Positions 8,804-19,801 of a DNA stretch of 64,000 nucleotides are shown here, piece after piece. The stretch lies in assembly GCF_016864555.1 (NCBI RefSeq), contig NZ_CP044011.1:1221001-1285000 (forward strand), written 5' to 3'. Position 1 is the first letter of the stretch. Every line of letters begins with the position of its first letter. The notes below the pieces were generated by a model that saw nothing but the letters and a program-made list of their open reading frames with translations, had not been told where the DNA came from and did no database searches. The stretch is from Sinorhizobium sp. BG8. Its GTDB lineage: Bacteria > Pseudomonadota > Alphaproteobacteria > Rhizobiales > Rhizobiaceae. The translations under genes were made by a program, and so were the position numbers.

Positions 8804-9987
8804 TCAGGCGCGCACTTTTTCCAGCGCCTGGGCAAAGTCGGCGAGAAGGTCGTCGCCGTCCTCGATACCGGCCGAAAGGCGCACCGTGCCGCCGGAAATC
8901 CCGAGTTCGGCCCGAGCCTCCTCCGAGAGGTTCTTGTGCGTGGTCGTTGCCGGGTGGGTGATCAGGCTCTTCGCGTCGCCAAGGTTGTTGGAGATCTTGA
9001 CGATATCGAGCGCATTCTGCAACTCGAAGGCCGCCTCCTTGCCCCCTTGAGCTCGATGCAGACGAGCGTCGAGCCGCCCTTCATCTGCCGCGCAATGATG
9101 TCGGCCTGCGGATGGTCCTTGCGGCCCGGGTAGATCACGCGCGCAATCTTGTCCTGGCCCGCCAGGAAGTCGGCGATCCGGCTCGCGTTCTCCGTCTGCT
9201 GCTTGACGCGCAGAGGCAGGGTCTCGATGCCCTTAAGGAGCGTCCAGGCATTGAACGGCGACATGGCCGGGCCGGTATGGCGGAAGTAGTCGTGAAGGTT
9301 CTCGTCGATCCAGGCCTTGTCGGACAGGATCACGCCGCCGAGGCAACGGCCCTGGCCGTCGATATGCTTGGTGGCGGAATAGACGACGATGTGGGCGCCG
9401 AGTTCGAGCGGCTTCTGAAATAGGGGGGTGGCGAACACGTTGTCGACCACGACCTTTGCGCCGACCTGGTTGGCAAGCTTCGCAACGCCGGCAATGTCGA
9501 TCACTTCGAGCGTCGGATTGGTCGGGCTTTCGAGGAAGAAGACCTTGGTGTTCTTCTGGACTGCCTTCTCCCAGTTCGCGAGATCGCGACCATCAACGAT
9601 GGTGCACTCGATGCCGTACTTCGGAGCAAGAGTCTCGACCACCCAGCGGCACGAGCCGAAGAGTGCGCGGGCGGCGACGATGTGGTCGCCGGCCTTCACC
9701 TGGCACAGGATCGCGGCCGCCACGGCAGCCATCCCCGACGCCGTGGCGCGGGCGTCCTCGGCGCCTTCCAGCATGCACATGCGCTTTTCGAACATGTCGT
9801 TGGTCGGGCTGCCGTAGCGCGCGTAGATGAACCCCTCGGTCTCGCCCTTGAAGCGCGCCTCGGCCGCTTCGGCCGTGTCGTAGACGAAACCCTGTGTCAG
9901 GAAAATCGCTTCCGAGGTTTCCGCATGCTGCGAACGGGTCGTCCCGCCATGAACGAGTTGGGTTGCCGGGCGCCAGGACTTGGTCAT
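8804..9987 (-). CDS. metZ: O-succinylhomoserine sulfhydrylase MetZ, interrupted by a one-base frameshift
   Basis: PLP enzyme of the Cys/Met metabolism family that makes homocysteine from O-succinylhomoserine and sulfide. The first about 317 residues are intact (start 9987, MTKSWRPATQ), including the PLP lysine K207 in YSATKHIDG. The frame is then lost at a C-run on the + strand (9042-9046): the original frame runs on to a stop at 8962 with a meaningless tail. The proper C-terminus (LQNALDIVKISNNLGDAKSL to DFAQALEKVRA) continues in the next frame to 8804. One added base restores a 394-residue protein. The break is probably a sequencing error. Expression should be controlled by the SAM-II riboswitch at 10009-10104. 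Confidence 0.93.
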
Positions 9988-10008
9988 GTGATCATCGCCT
10001 TCCAATAC

Positions 10009-10038
10009 AAAAAAACCGGCCGCAAAAGCAGGCCGGTT
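10009..10038 (-). terminator. Riboswitch terminator of the metZ leader
   Basis: Minus-strand stem AACCGGCC / GGCCGGTT with a 9-base loop, followed by a run of T (A-run at 10009-10015 on the + strand). It lies 22 bp before the metZ start codon and shares bases with the alternative antiterminator stem. Confidence 0.85.
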
Positions 10039-10104
10039 CAACACCCGGCCTTTTTAGCTATTTGTTTAACGTGGCTGCAAGCCGACCGGCCAAATCACCA
10101 CGGG
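10009..10104 (-). promoter_or_regulatory. SAM-II riboswitch with expression platform upstream of metZ
   Basis: Read on the minus strand, 10104-10053 gives CCGTGGTGATTTG, then CTTGCAGCCACG, TTAAACAAATAGCTAAA: the conserved SAM-II pseudoknot elements of alphaproteobacterial met genes. Downstream, GGCCGG and CCGGCC at 10031-10050 can pair as an antiterminator that competes with the terminator at 10009-10038. High S-adenosylmethionine would therefore be expected to stop metZ transcription. Confidence 0.92.
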
Positions 10105-10186
10105 ATAATGGGTCAATACTGCTTGCTTGCGCTTGCGTCAATTCCCGGCATTTGGTTTTGTCTGGCGTTCGAGTGAGGTATGGAAA

Positions 10187-11283
10187 ATGGCACGCATTAC
10201 TGGGATTCTGGCGGACCGCGCCATTCAGGCATTGTTCGACGCGGATCGTTTGAGAAGCGAGGCGGCGCTGGACTCCGATCAGATCCAGCCGGCAAGCCTC
10301 GACCTGCGCCTCGGTTCGAAGGCGTTCAGGGTTCGCGCCAGCTTCCTGCCAGGCCCGGAAGCCTCGTCTCGGACAAGCTTGACCGTCTCCAGCTGCATGT
10401 CATCGACCTTTCCGAGGGCGCGGTGCTCGAGACCGGCTGCGTCTACATTGTGCCGCTGATGGAAAGCCTCGACCTTCCGGAAGAACTGGCGGCCTCGGCA
10501 AATCCGAAGAGCTCGACGGGGCGTCTGGACATTTTCACCCGCGTCATCACCGATCGGGCGCAGGAGTTCGACAAGATTCCGGCCGGCTATAAGGGGCCGC
10601 TGTATCTCGAGATCTCGCCGCGAACCTTCCCGATCGTCGTGCGCCGCGGATCGCGGCTGTCGCAGATCCGTTTCCGTAAGGGCAATGCGCTCCTGGGCGA
10701 CGCCGAGCTGCTCGCCCTTCACGGGAGCGACGTGCTCGTCGCCAGCGAGACGCCGAACGTTTCGGGTGGCGGCATCGCGCTGTCGATCGACCTCAAGGGG
10801 ACCGGGGCGGACGGCCTTGTCGGCTATCGCGGCAAGCACCACACCTCCGTCGTCGACGTGGATCGCAAGAACCAGCACGATATCTTCGATTTCTGGGAGC
10901 CGCTGTTCAGTCGCGGCCGCAACGAGCTCATTCTTGACCCGGATGAGTTCTACATCCTGGTCTCTCGCGAGGCTGTCCACGTTCCGCCGCTCTACGCCGC
11001 CGAGATGACGCCGTTCGATCCGCTGGTCGGTGAGTTCCGTGTCCACTATGCCGGCTTCTTCGATCCGGGTTTCGGCCACGCCCCGGCCGGCGGTTCCGGA
11101 AGCCGTGCGGTGCTGGAAGTTCGCAGCCACGAAGTGCCCTTCATTCTCGAACACGGCCAGATCGTGGGTCGCCTCGTCTACGAACACATGCTGGATGCCC
11201 CGGAAGGCCTCTACGGCAGCGGCCTCGGCTCGAACTATCAGGCACAAGGCCTGAAGCTTTCCAAGCATTTTCGCGCAGGGTGA
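10187..11283 (+). CDS. dcd: 2'-deoxycytidine 5'-triphosphate deaminase, interrupted by a one-base frameshift
   Basis: Deaminates dCTP to dUTP for thymidylate synthesis. This is the long (about 365-residue) alphaproteobacterial form with two dUTPase/DCD-like halves. The start at 10187 reads MARITGILADRAIQALF, then IQPASLDLRLGSKAFRVR. The frame breaks at CCCGG (10354-10358), where FLPGP should continue as GSLVSDKLDRLQ; the rest (SSTGRLDIFTRVITD, LILDPDEFYILVSRE) follows in the next frame to 11283. One missing C or G explains it. Probably intact in the living cell. Confidence 0.9.
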
Positions 11284-11873
11284 GCGCGCGCGGAGCACCC
11301 CGGCCACGTGTCTGGCAGGATGAAGTAGACTGAACTCAGTCGCTTGCGTTGCCCGTCACATGATGTGGCGCGTTCGGTTGATCCGGAGGGGAATTCGGCG
11401 CGGTACGAAACTAACCGTCGCTCCTTTCAACTTGCACTCTCGTCTTTGTTGCGGGTTTAGCCTTGCCGGTGTCCGCCTAGAGCTCAAATGAGCTTGCCTC
11501 CGTAGCGGTTGCCCGTGGCCGCTTGTAAGGCCCTGAAGGATGAATGCTTCCACGAAGAGATTGTAGGCAAAACGCTCTGCGAGATAGATGAGATGTATTC
11601 ATCCCGGGACGCTCAGATCTGGGAAGCCATCAAGTGAAAAATGGCTTCAAGTCCAATCACCCCCACGAAAATGATGGGCAAGTCGATGGAAAGCGAAGCG
11701 AACGCAGCCATAGGCTTGGAGATTTTCAGCGACCTCACCAACTTGGGTGATGTCGCGCTTTAGGAGCCGCGCTAGTTCTGATCTGCCGACGCTTGATTTA
11801 AGTCGGCCTGTGCGCCGAATAGACGTTTGTTCGGCACAGGAAAAGAAATTTTCAGTAAGAATAGGGGCGTTCG
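11284..11873. other. 590-bp lower-GC intergenic stretch with gene debris
   Basis: No complete gene is seen. GC content is clearly below that of the flanking genes. It holds a possible winged-helix remnant on the minus strand (listed separately) and a short open + strand stretch ending at about 11637 that reads like the end of an acidic protein (HEEIVGKTLCEIDEMYSSRD) but lacks a start. It probably arrived with, or decayed next to, the RTX gene. Confidence 0.5.
11650..11830 (-). pseudogene. Possible remnant of a small winged-helix DNA-binding protein
   Basis: The minus strand reads KSSVGRSELARLLKRD then ITQVGEVAENLQAYGCV, which resembles the helix-turn-helix of small MarR-like/HVO_A0114-type regulators. 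The expected C-terminal wing and end are not recognisable and there is no good start. Judged by eye only. Confidence 0.25.
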
Positions 11874-13919
11874 ATGACCATCGAAATAACTGGTGCCAAA
11901 ACAACGACCTATATTTTGAGGGACGCGAACTATCAAACGATAAACTTCGTTTCTGCAGCCAGTATTATCGTCTCGCGCGGAGCGGGCATATCGGCAAGCG
12001 GCGTCAACAATTCGATTTTCAATCTGAGCGGAAGCATAACGATCAATGATACCTACGCGAGATCGTATGGCGTCACCGCGTCAGGAGACGGGAATACGTT
12101 CAACATCGCGATTTCATTCCAATTTTCGGAAGACAATCCTTACGTGGAAACGGGAGCGATGTTCATTCAAGGAAAGAACAACACAATAAACAATCGCTCC
12201 ACACTGGATTATAGAGAAGACATCCGCGTGAGCGGACCCGGAAGCCAAGTAAATAACTACGGCATGCTTTCTAGACTGGAAATTTCCACTGAGATGAGCG
12301 TGTACAACGAAGGGCAGATGGGCGTTGTCGTGGTGCGAGATGAGTTTTTTCGAACCAATAACGCGACGACTGTCGTAAATGCCGGGGAGTGGGGCGGCCT
12401 TAATAATTCTGGATCGTTGCAAGTATTAAATGCTTTCGAAGGCAGCGCATTTTCGGAAACCATTGTAAATCTATCTTCCATTTCGGCGGACGTTCTACTT
12501 GGTGGCGGCAATGATACCTTCAACAACGATGGCGGTTATATGGGGGCGACCGTCTTCGGAGGGGCGGGGGATGACACCTTCATCTTTGACCGGGGCGAAG
12601 TGCGCGGACTAGCTGGCTATTTGCCAGGAAACTTTAGCATCGTTGAGAAGGCTGGTGAGGGAACCGACAGTCTAATAGTTACAGCGGAGTTTCTCGAAAG
12701 CGCGGTCACAGACATCCAGCTAGTCGACAATGTCGAAAACGTCGTCCTTCAGGGCGCGGCCCCAGGGCGAACCGTTAGAGGTAACCTGCTCGATAACATC
12801 ATGACCGGTAACGCCGGTAACAACGTCTTTGAAGGCGGCGCGGGAAACGACACCCTGACCGGTGGAGGCGGCGCAGATAATCTCGATGGTGGCGCCGGAA
12901 CGGACACGGCTGTTTTCTCGGGTGTCAAAGCCAACTATAGTTACGTGAAGAGCCCCGATGGTACCTGGACCGTCACCGACAAGCGCAGTGGCGCAAGCGA
13001 TGGTGTCGATGTACTCACTTCTGTCGAGAAGCTGCAATTCGGCGATGCCGTAGTCGATCTTACGAGTTCGAACACGCGACCCGTAATATCCTCGAACGGC
13101 GGCGGCTCGACTGCGGCCGTCAAGATCGCCGAGACAAGGACCGCAGTAAGCATCGTGAAGGCGACGGATGCCGAACAGACGGCCATCATCTATTCGCTTT
13201 CTGGTGGCGCCGATGCGGCGCTCTTCGCGATCAACTCGACGACAGGTGCCCTTGCATTTAAGGCCGCTCCCGATTTTGAAGCTGCAAAGGACGTAGGGAA
13301 GAACAACGTTTACGACGTGATCGTCAGAGCAAGCGACGGCGAACTCTACGATACCCAAACGCTGAAGATCAGTGTTACCAATGTTGCCGGCCTCACGATC
13401 AACGGAACGTCAGGCGCCGATACCTTGAGCGGAGGCGGAGAGGAAGATGTGATCAGCGGCAAGGCAGGCGCAGACACGCTGAACGGCGGTGTCGGAAACG
13501 ATGTTCTCGCTGGAGGGGACGGGAAGGATACCCTGAAAGGCGGCCAAGGAAATGACATTCTATATGGTGGTCTTCATTCCGATTTGTTCACCGGCGGCAG
13601 CGGGAATGATGTCTTTGTCTTTAACACGAAGATCGGGTCGGCGAACGTCGACAGGATAAGTGACTTCTCGGTCGCGAATGACACGATCTGGCTGGACGAT
13701 GATGTCTTTACGAGGATCGGGAAGGTCGGAGATCTGGCTTCTTCCGCCTTTTGGATCGGGAAGAAGGCGCACGATGCAAGCGACCGGATTATTTACGACA
13801 AATCTTCTGGCAAGCTTTGGTACGACGCTGATGGAACCGGATCGGCGGCGGCCAAGCAGGTCGCTCTGATCGGCAAGAACCTTGCTTTGACAGCCAATGA
13901 CTTCGACATAATCGCATAA
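11874..13919 (+). CDS. RTX calcium-binding, cadherin-domain secreted protein
   Basis: A 681-residue protein with no N-terminal signal peptide, as expected for type I secretion by a C-terminal signal. Residues 1-300 are beta-rich with many Asn/Ser/Thr and no clear family. One RTX block (GGAGNDTLTGGGGADNLDGG) lies near 315-344, then a cadherin-like domain at about 410-500 (DAEQTAIIYSLSGGADAALF; YDVIVRASDGE), then a longer RTX array at about 507-582 with repeated GGxGxD. The last about 100 residues are the usual RTX tail (ISDFSVANDTIWLDDDVF). Probably an exported adhesin or matrix protein. No type I exporter genes are nearby. Codon use is more AT-rich than its neighbours, especially in the first half, which suggests transfer. 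Confidence 0.82.
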   Translation: MTIEITGAKTTTYILRDANYQTINFVSAASIIVSRGAGISASGVNNSIFNLSGSITINDTYARSYGVTASGDGNTFNIAISFQFSEDNPYVETGAMFIQGKNNTINNRSTLDYREDIRVSGPGSQVNNYGMLSRLEISTEMSVYNEGQMGVVVVRDEFFRTNNATTVVNAGEWGGLNNSGSLQVLNAFEGSAFSETIVNLSSISADVLLGGGNDTFNNDGGYMGATVFGGAGDDTFIFDRGEVRGLAGYLPGNFSIVEKAGEGTDSLIVTAEFLESAVTDIQLVDNVENVVLQGAAPGRTVRGNLLDNIMTGNAGNNVFEGGAGNDTLTGGGGADNLDGGAGTDTAVFSGVKANYSYVKSPDGTWTVTDKRSGASDGVDVLTSVEKLQFGDAVVDLTSSNTRPVISSNGGGSTAAVKIAETRTAVSIVKATDAEQTAIIYSLSGGADAALFAINSTTGALAFKAAPDFEAAKDVGKNNVYDVIVRASDGELYDTQTLKISVTNVAGLTINGTSGADTLSGGGEEDVISGKAGADTLNGGVGNDVLAGGDGKDTLKGGQGNDILYGGLHSDLFTGGSGNDVFVFNTKIGSANVDRISDFSVANDTIWLDDDVFTRIGKVGDLASSAFWIGKKAHDASDRIIYDKSSGKLWYDADGTGSAAAKQVALIGKNLALTANDFDIIA

Positions 13920-14236
13920 CGCCCGTATTCTCCGAACTTATGTTCGGACGTAGGCTGTTCTAGCTGTCGTGCCCATCTATTGGCGGGCCGCATTTAAGCA
14001 ACGACACTCACGATTACAGAAAAATGCCAAACGCAATGTTTCGGGTGCCGCCCTCTGGCCGCCGAGCTATTGTGAGGCTTCGGGTACCCGCGCGCGCCGT
14101 CAATGCGCTGGGCGCCGTCGAGGAGAGGCGTGGCTGTGCGAGGTCGCAGGACATCGACTGGCTTGCAGCCGTCGCGGTCGGCCGCAGCTGACTTGACATG
14201 CTTCTCAAACTCGCAGATGACTGCGCCAGGCCATTC
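13920..14236. other. Intergenic region between the RTX gene and tRNA-Gly
   Basis: No gene recognised. A small hairpin TCCGAAC-TTAT-GTTCGGA (13931-13948) follows the RTX stop and could be a weak terminator; it lacks a U-tract. Confidence 0.4.
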
Positions 14237-14310
14237 GCGGGTATGATGTAATGGTAGCCTGTCAGCTTCCCAAGCTGAACGCGCGGGTTCGATTCCCGCT
14301 ACCCGCTCCA
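14237..14310 (+). tRNA. tRNA-Gly (anticodon CCC)
   Basis: 74-nt cloverleaf: acceptor GCGGGTA pairs with TACCCGC, discriminator T, CCA encoded. The anticodon arm is TCAGC-TTCCCAA-GCTGA, giving anticodon CCC. The T arm is GCGGG-TTCGATT-CCCGC. CCC decodes GGG glycine codons. Confidence 0.95.
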
Positions 14311-14323
14311 CTTTCCCCTGTGC

Positions 14324-15736
14324 CTATACCAGCCGGTATGGTGTTGCTTCCCTGACATTGTGGTCGATCGTGAGCTTGCGCCGGAAAGGCGGAACGGCGC
14401 GGCTTGCGCAGTTCGGGCGTTCGCAGATCCGGCAGGAAATGCCGATCGGGTCGAAGGCGGAACGGTTTGTGAGGTCGAGGTCGTCGGCATAGACGAACTG
14501 GTCGGCGTAGGAGATCTCGCAGCCGAGAGAGAGGGCGAAACTCGGATGTGCGGCGCGAAAGCCCGCCGCCCCCTTGTTGATCTGCGTGGCAAGGCAGAGG
14601 TAGCGCGCGCCATCGGGCGTTTCCGCCAGCTGCCGTATGATCCGGCCCGGCGTTTCGAATGCCTGGTGCACGTTCCAGAGGGGACAGGCCGCGCCGAAGC
14701 GGGCGAACTGCAGCTTGGCAGCGCTGTGGCGCTTGGTGATGTTTCCCGCCCTGTCGATCCGCGCGAAGAACATGGGAACGCCTTTCTGGCCCGGCCGCTG
14801 CAGCGTCGACAGGCGGTGGCACACCTGTTCGAGCGAAGCGCCGAAGCGAGCGGCAAGCAGCTCGATGTCGTGGCGCAGGTCGCGGGCCGTCCGCAGAAAG
14901 ACCTGGTATGGCAGGATCAGCGCCCCGGCAAAATAGTTCTGCAGGCCGATACGACAGATGTCGAGCGCCTCGGCGGTGCGGAAGCCGGCTCCGTTCGCGA
15001 TCGCGTCGATCTGAGGTCCGGCGTGGAGCTGGGCGATCTGCAGGGCGAGCTGGAAGTCGCGCGTCGATGCGGGCAGATAGGGGTTGATGGTCAGCAGGCG
15101 GTTTTCGGGGTCGAAACGGCGGACCGCATCGTCATTCACGGAAGGGCGAACAATGCGTACCCCGTGGCGTTCCTCGAGGTAGGAGGAGAGCGCGGCATGC
15201 GCACCGCCGTCTCCGATCGAGAGTTCGGCGGACAGCCGTTCGGCGGTCACGTCGAGCTCGTGGATGTAGTTGTCGACGAAATGGAAGAAGTCGCGCACTT
15301 CCTCGTATGGGGTGCGCTCCGTCATTTCCGTCGATCGACCGATCGTGGTGTCGAGGCTCGCGAGCTGCTCGCTGTTGCGGCGATAGGCCTGGTGGCAGAG
15401 GATCAGCGCATGGGCGATGCCCGGCGCATTCTGCGTGATCAGCTTCAGCTCCTGCAGGCTCGGCGAATAGGCGTCGAACAGCGGGTCGGACAGGGCCTCG
15501 GAAAGTGCGGAGAGGAGGCGATCCACCTCACCGGTGGATAGGTCCGCGATATCCATCTGGAACTTTTCCGCAAGCGCCAGCAGGACGGACGCGGAAACGG
15601 GCCGCTGATTGTTTTCGATCTGGTTGAGGTAGCTGGTCGATATGCCGATGCGCTCGGCGAACTGACTCTGCGTCGCCTGGTTGGCAAGCCGCAGGTCCCG
15701 GACCTTCCTGCCGATGAAGAGCTTTCCGATAGCCAT
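14324..15736 (-). CDS. pccR: PccR/ScfR-type short-chain acyl-CoA regulator
   Basis: XRE-family regulator of 470 residues. The N-terminal helix-turn-helix is at 8-62 ([34 protein letters not shown]), a middle IrrE/ImmA-like region with EERHGVRIV follows, and a C-terminal DUF2083-type domain ends with a cysteine group ([16 protein letters not shown]). This is the architecture of the ScfR family, to which PccR of Rhodobacter sphaeroides belongs; PccR controls propionyl-CoA carboxylase. It is divergent from pccB, 134 bp away, which strongly supports that target. Start at 15736 (MAIGKLFIG). Confidence 0.88.
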   Translation of the reverse strand: MAIGKLFIGRKVRDLRLANQATQSQFAERIGISTSYLNQIENNQRPVSASVLLALAEKFQMDIADLSTGEVDRLLSALSEALSDPLFDAYSPSLQELKLITQNAPGIAHALILCHQAYRRNSEQLASLDTTIGRSTEMTERTPYEEVRDFFHFVDNYIHELDVTAERLSAELSIGDGGAHAALSSYLEERHGVRIVRPSVNDDAVRRFDPENRLLTINPYLPASTRDFQLALQIAQLHAGPQIDAIANGAGFRTAEALDICRIGLQNYFAGALILPYQVFLRTARDLRHDIELLAARFGASLEQVCHRLSTLQRPGQKGVPMFFARIDRAGNITKRHSAAKLQFARFGAACPLWNVHQAFETPGRIIRQLAETPDGARYLCLATQINKGAAGFRAAHPSFALSLGCEISYADQFVYADDLDLTNRSAFDPIGISCRICERPNCASRAVPPFRRKLTIDHNVREATPYRLV

Positions 15737-15764
15737 TTGCAATTTCGCAATATTCAGTTAGCAA
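15736..15764. promoter_or_regulatory. Candidate PccR operator (TTTGCAA-like repeats)
   Basis: Three related heptamers lie in the pccR/pccB divergent region: TTTGCAA (15736-15742), TTCGCAA (15744-15750) and TTAGCAA (15758-15764), with a partial ATTTGCG at about 15778. As I recall, PccR of Rhodobacter binds paired TTTGCAAA repeats, so this is a plausible operator. The first copy overlaps the pccR start codon, which would suit autoregulation. Confidence 0.5.
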
Positions 15765-15870
15765 TTTTATAAATCCACATTTGCGCACGTTCAACCATTT
15801 TCTCGCAGCGACTGGCAGGCTAGGGGAGGGCAGAGTTATGATGCGTCTGCCTGACGGCAGGGGAGGAAAC

Positions 15871-17402
15871 ATGCGCCAAGTACTGGAACAACTCGAAGCC
15901 CGCCGCGCCGAAGCGCGCCTTGGTGGGGGGAAGCGGCGCATCGAAGCGCAGCATGGCAAGGGCAAGCTCACGGCCCGCGAGCGCATCGAGGTCCTGCTCG
16001 ATGAGGGTTCGTTCGAGGAATACGACATGTACGTCACCCACCGTGCCGTCGACTTCGGCATGGCGGAGCAGAAGGTGGCGGGAGATGGCGTGGTGACCGG
16101 CTGGGGCACCATAAACGGCCGGCAGGTCTATGTCTTTTCCCAGGACTTTACAGTCCTCGGCGGATCCCTTTCGGAAACCCATGCCCAGAAGATCTGCAAG
16201 ATCATGGACATGGCGGTCAGAAATGGCGCTCCGGTGATCGGTCTGAACGATAGCGGTGGTGCCCGCATCCAGGAGGGCGTCGCATCGCTTGCAGGCTATG
16301 CGGAAGTGTTCCGGCGCAACGCCGAGGCGTCGGGCGTTATCCCGCAGATCTCGGTCATTATGGGCCCTGCGCAGGTGGCGCAGTCTACTCGCCCGCCATG
16401 ACAGATTTCATCTTCATGGTGCGTGACAGCTCCTACATGTTCGTGACCGGTCCGGACGTCGTGAAAACGGTCACCAACGAGATCGTAACCGCCGAGGAAC
16501 TGGGTGGGGCCCGAACCCATACCCACAAGTCCTCCGTTGCCGATGCGGCCTACGAGAATGACGTCGAAACGTTGGAGCAGGTCCGTCTCCTGTTCGATTT
16601 CCTGCCTCTCAACAATCGCGAGAAGCCGCCCGTCCGCCCGTTCCACGATGATCCCGCGCGGCTCGAGGCTCGCCTCGATACGCTGATCCCCACCAGTTCC
16701 AACAAGCCCTACGACATGAAGGAGCTGATCTACGCGATTGGCGACGAGGGCGATTTCTTCGAGCTGCAGGAAAGCTTCGCCCGTAACATCGTCACCGGCT
16801 TCATCCGCATCGAGGGCCAGTCTGTCGGCGTCGTCGCTAACCAGCCGATGGTGCTTGCCGGCTGCCTCGACATCGACTCCTCCCGCAAGGCCGCACGCTT
16901 CGTGCGCTTCTGCGATGCTTTCAATATTCCCCTTCTTACCCTGGTCGATGTGCCCGGCTTCCTGCCTGGCACCAGCCAGGAATACGGCGGCGTCATCAAG
17001 CATGGCGCGAAGCTTCTCTTCGCCTACAGCCAGGCGACCGTGCCGATGGTGACGCTCATCACCCGCAAGGCCTATGGCGGCGCCTATGACGTGATGGCCT
17101 CCAAGCACATCGGCGCCGACGTCAACTACGCCTGGCCCAGCGCCGAAATTGCGGTGATGGGGGCGAAGGGCGCGACTGAGATCCTCTATCGCTCAGAACT
17201 CGGCGACGCGGAAAAGATCGCTGCGCGCACGAAGGAATATGAGGAGCGCTTCGCCAATCCCTTCGTCGCCGCCGAACGCGGCTTCATCGACGAAGTGATC
17301 ATGCCGCATTCGTCCCGTCGACGCATCGCCCGTGCCTTCGCCTCGCTCCGCAACAAGCGGCAGGAGCAGCTGTGGCGCAAGCACGATACGATCCCGCTGT
17401 AA
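15871..17402 (+). CDS. pccB: Propionyl-CoA carboxylase beta subunit, interrupted by a one-base frameshift
   Basis: Carboxyltransferase subunit that moves CO2 from biotin on PccA to propionyl-CoA, giving methylmalonyl-CoA. Start at 15871 ([17 protein letters not shown]) after GGGGAGGAAAC. The oxyanion region [14 protein letters not shown] is present. At GGGCCCTGC (CCC at 16365-16367) one C appears to be missing: the family's [13 protein letters not shown] is read as [12 protein letters not shown] and stops. The rest, from [18 protein letters not shown] to the C-terminus at 17402, is in the next frame and intact. Restored length is 510 residues. First gene of the propionate operon. Confidence 0.94.
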
Positions 17403-17414
17403 GGGAGCTGGCTC

Positions 17415-17788
17415 ATGGCTGACCTTCCCGATATGACCAAACACAAGGGCTTCCCGTCCGGGATGCCCGGCACCGGCGTGCAGTTCACCATTCGTCGCGC
17501 CAATCCGAAGGGCGTGACCGCCCTCAAGGCCCTGCCCCGCAAGGCCCGTCCGGGCACCAAGGAACACCGCATCGATGCGGCCTTCCTGCACGCCCTCTGG
17601 CACTATTTCAGGACCGAGCCGTTCGAGCGCGGTAACCTGGATGCCGCCAGACTTAACCTTCTTTTCGGCCGTGAAGTCATCGCGGCGGACAAGGATTTCG
17701 ATCCGCTTTCCTACGAGTCCATGCTGGTGATCGACGAAAAGGTCGCCAGGCAGAACTTCCCGGAATCATTTGAAGACGTATTCGAGGT

Positions 17789-17792
<4 letters not shown>
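17415..17792 (+). CDS. Hypothetical protein between pccB and pccA
   Basis: 125-residue soluble protein, not recognised as a named family. It has a basic N-terminal half (FTIRRANPKGVTALKALPRK) and an acidic C-terminal half (GREVIAADKDFDPLSYESML, ending FPESFEDVFEV), with no signal peptide, membrane helix or cysteines. It sits 12 bp after pccB, and its stop overlaps the pccA start, so it is translated as part of the carboxylase operon. A role with the carboxylase (assembly, stability or regulation) is inferred from position only. Confidence 0.8.

Positions 17793-19797
<2,005 letters not shown>

Positions 19798-19801
<4 letters not shown>

Noticed and set aside
14237-14310. tRNA-Gly as an integration site for the RTX patch
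   Set aside because: No integrase and no duplicated tRNA 3' end found; the patch lies on the 5' side of the tRNA, whereas integration usually occurs at the 3' end.
14360-15541. A 393-codon + strand frame over pccR
   Set aside because: The minus strand encodes a full ScfR-family regulator; the + frame has no recognisable domain.
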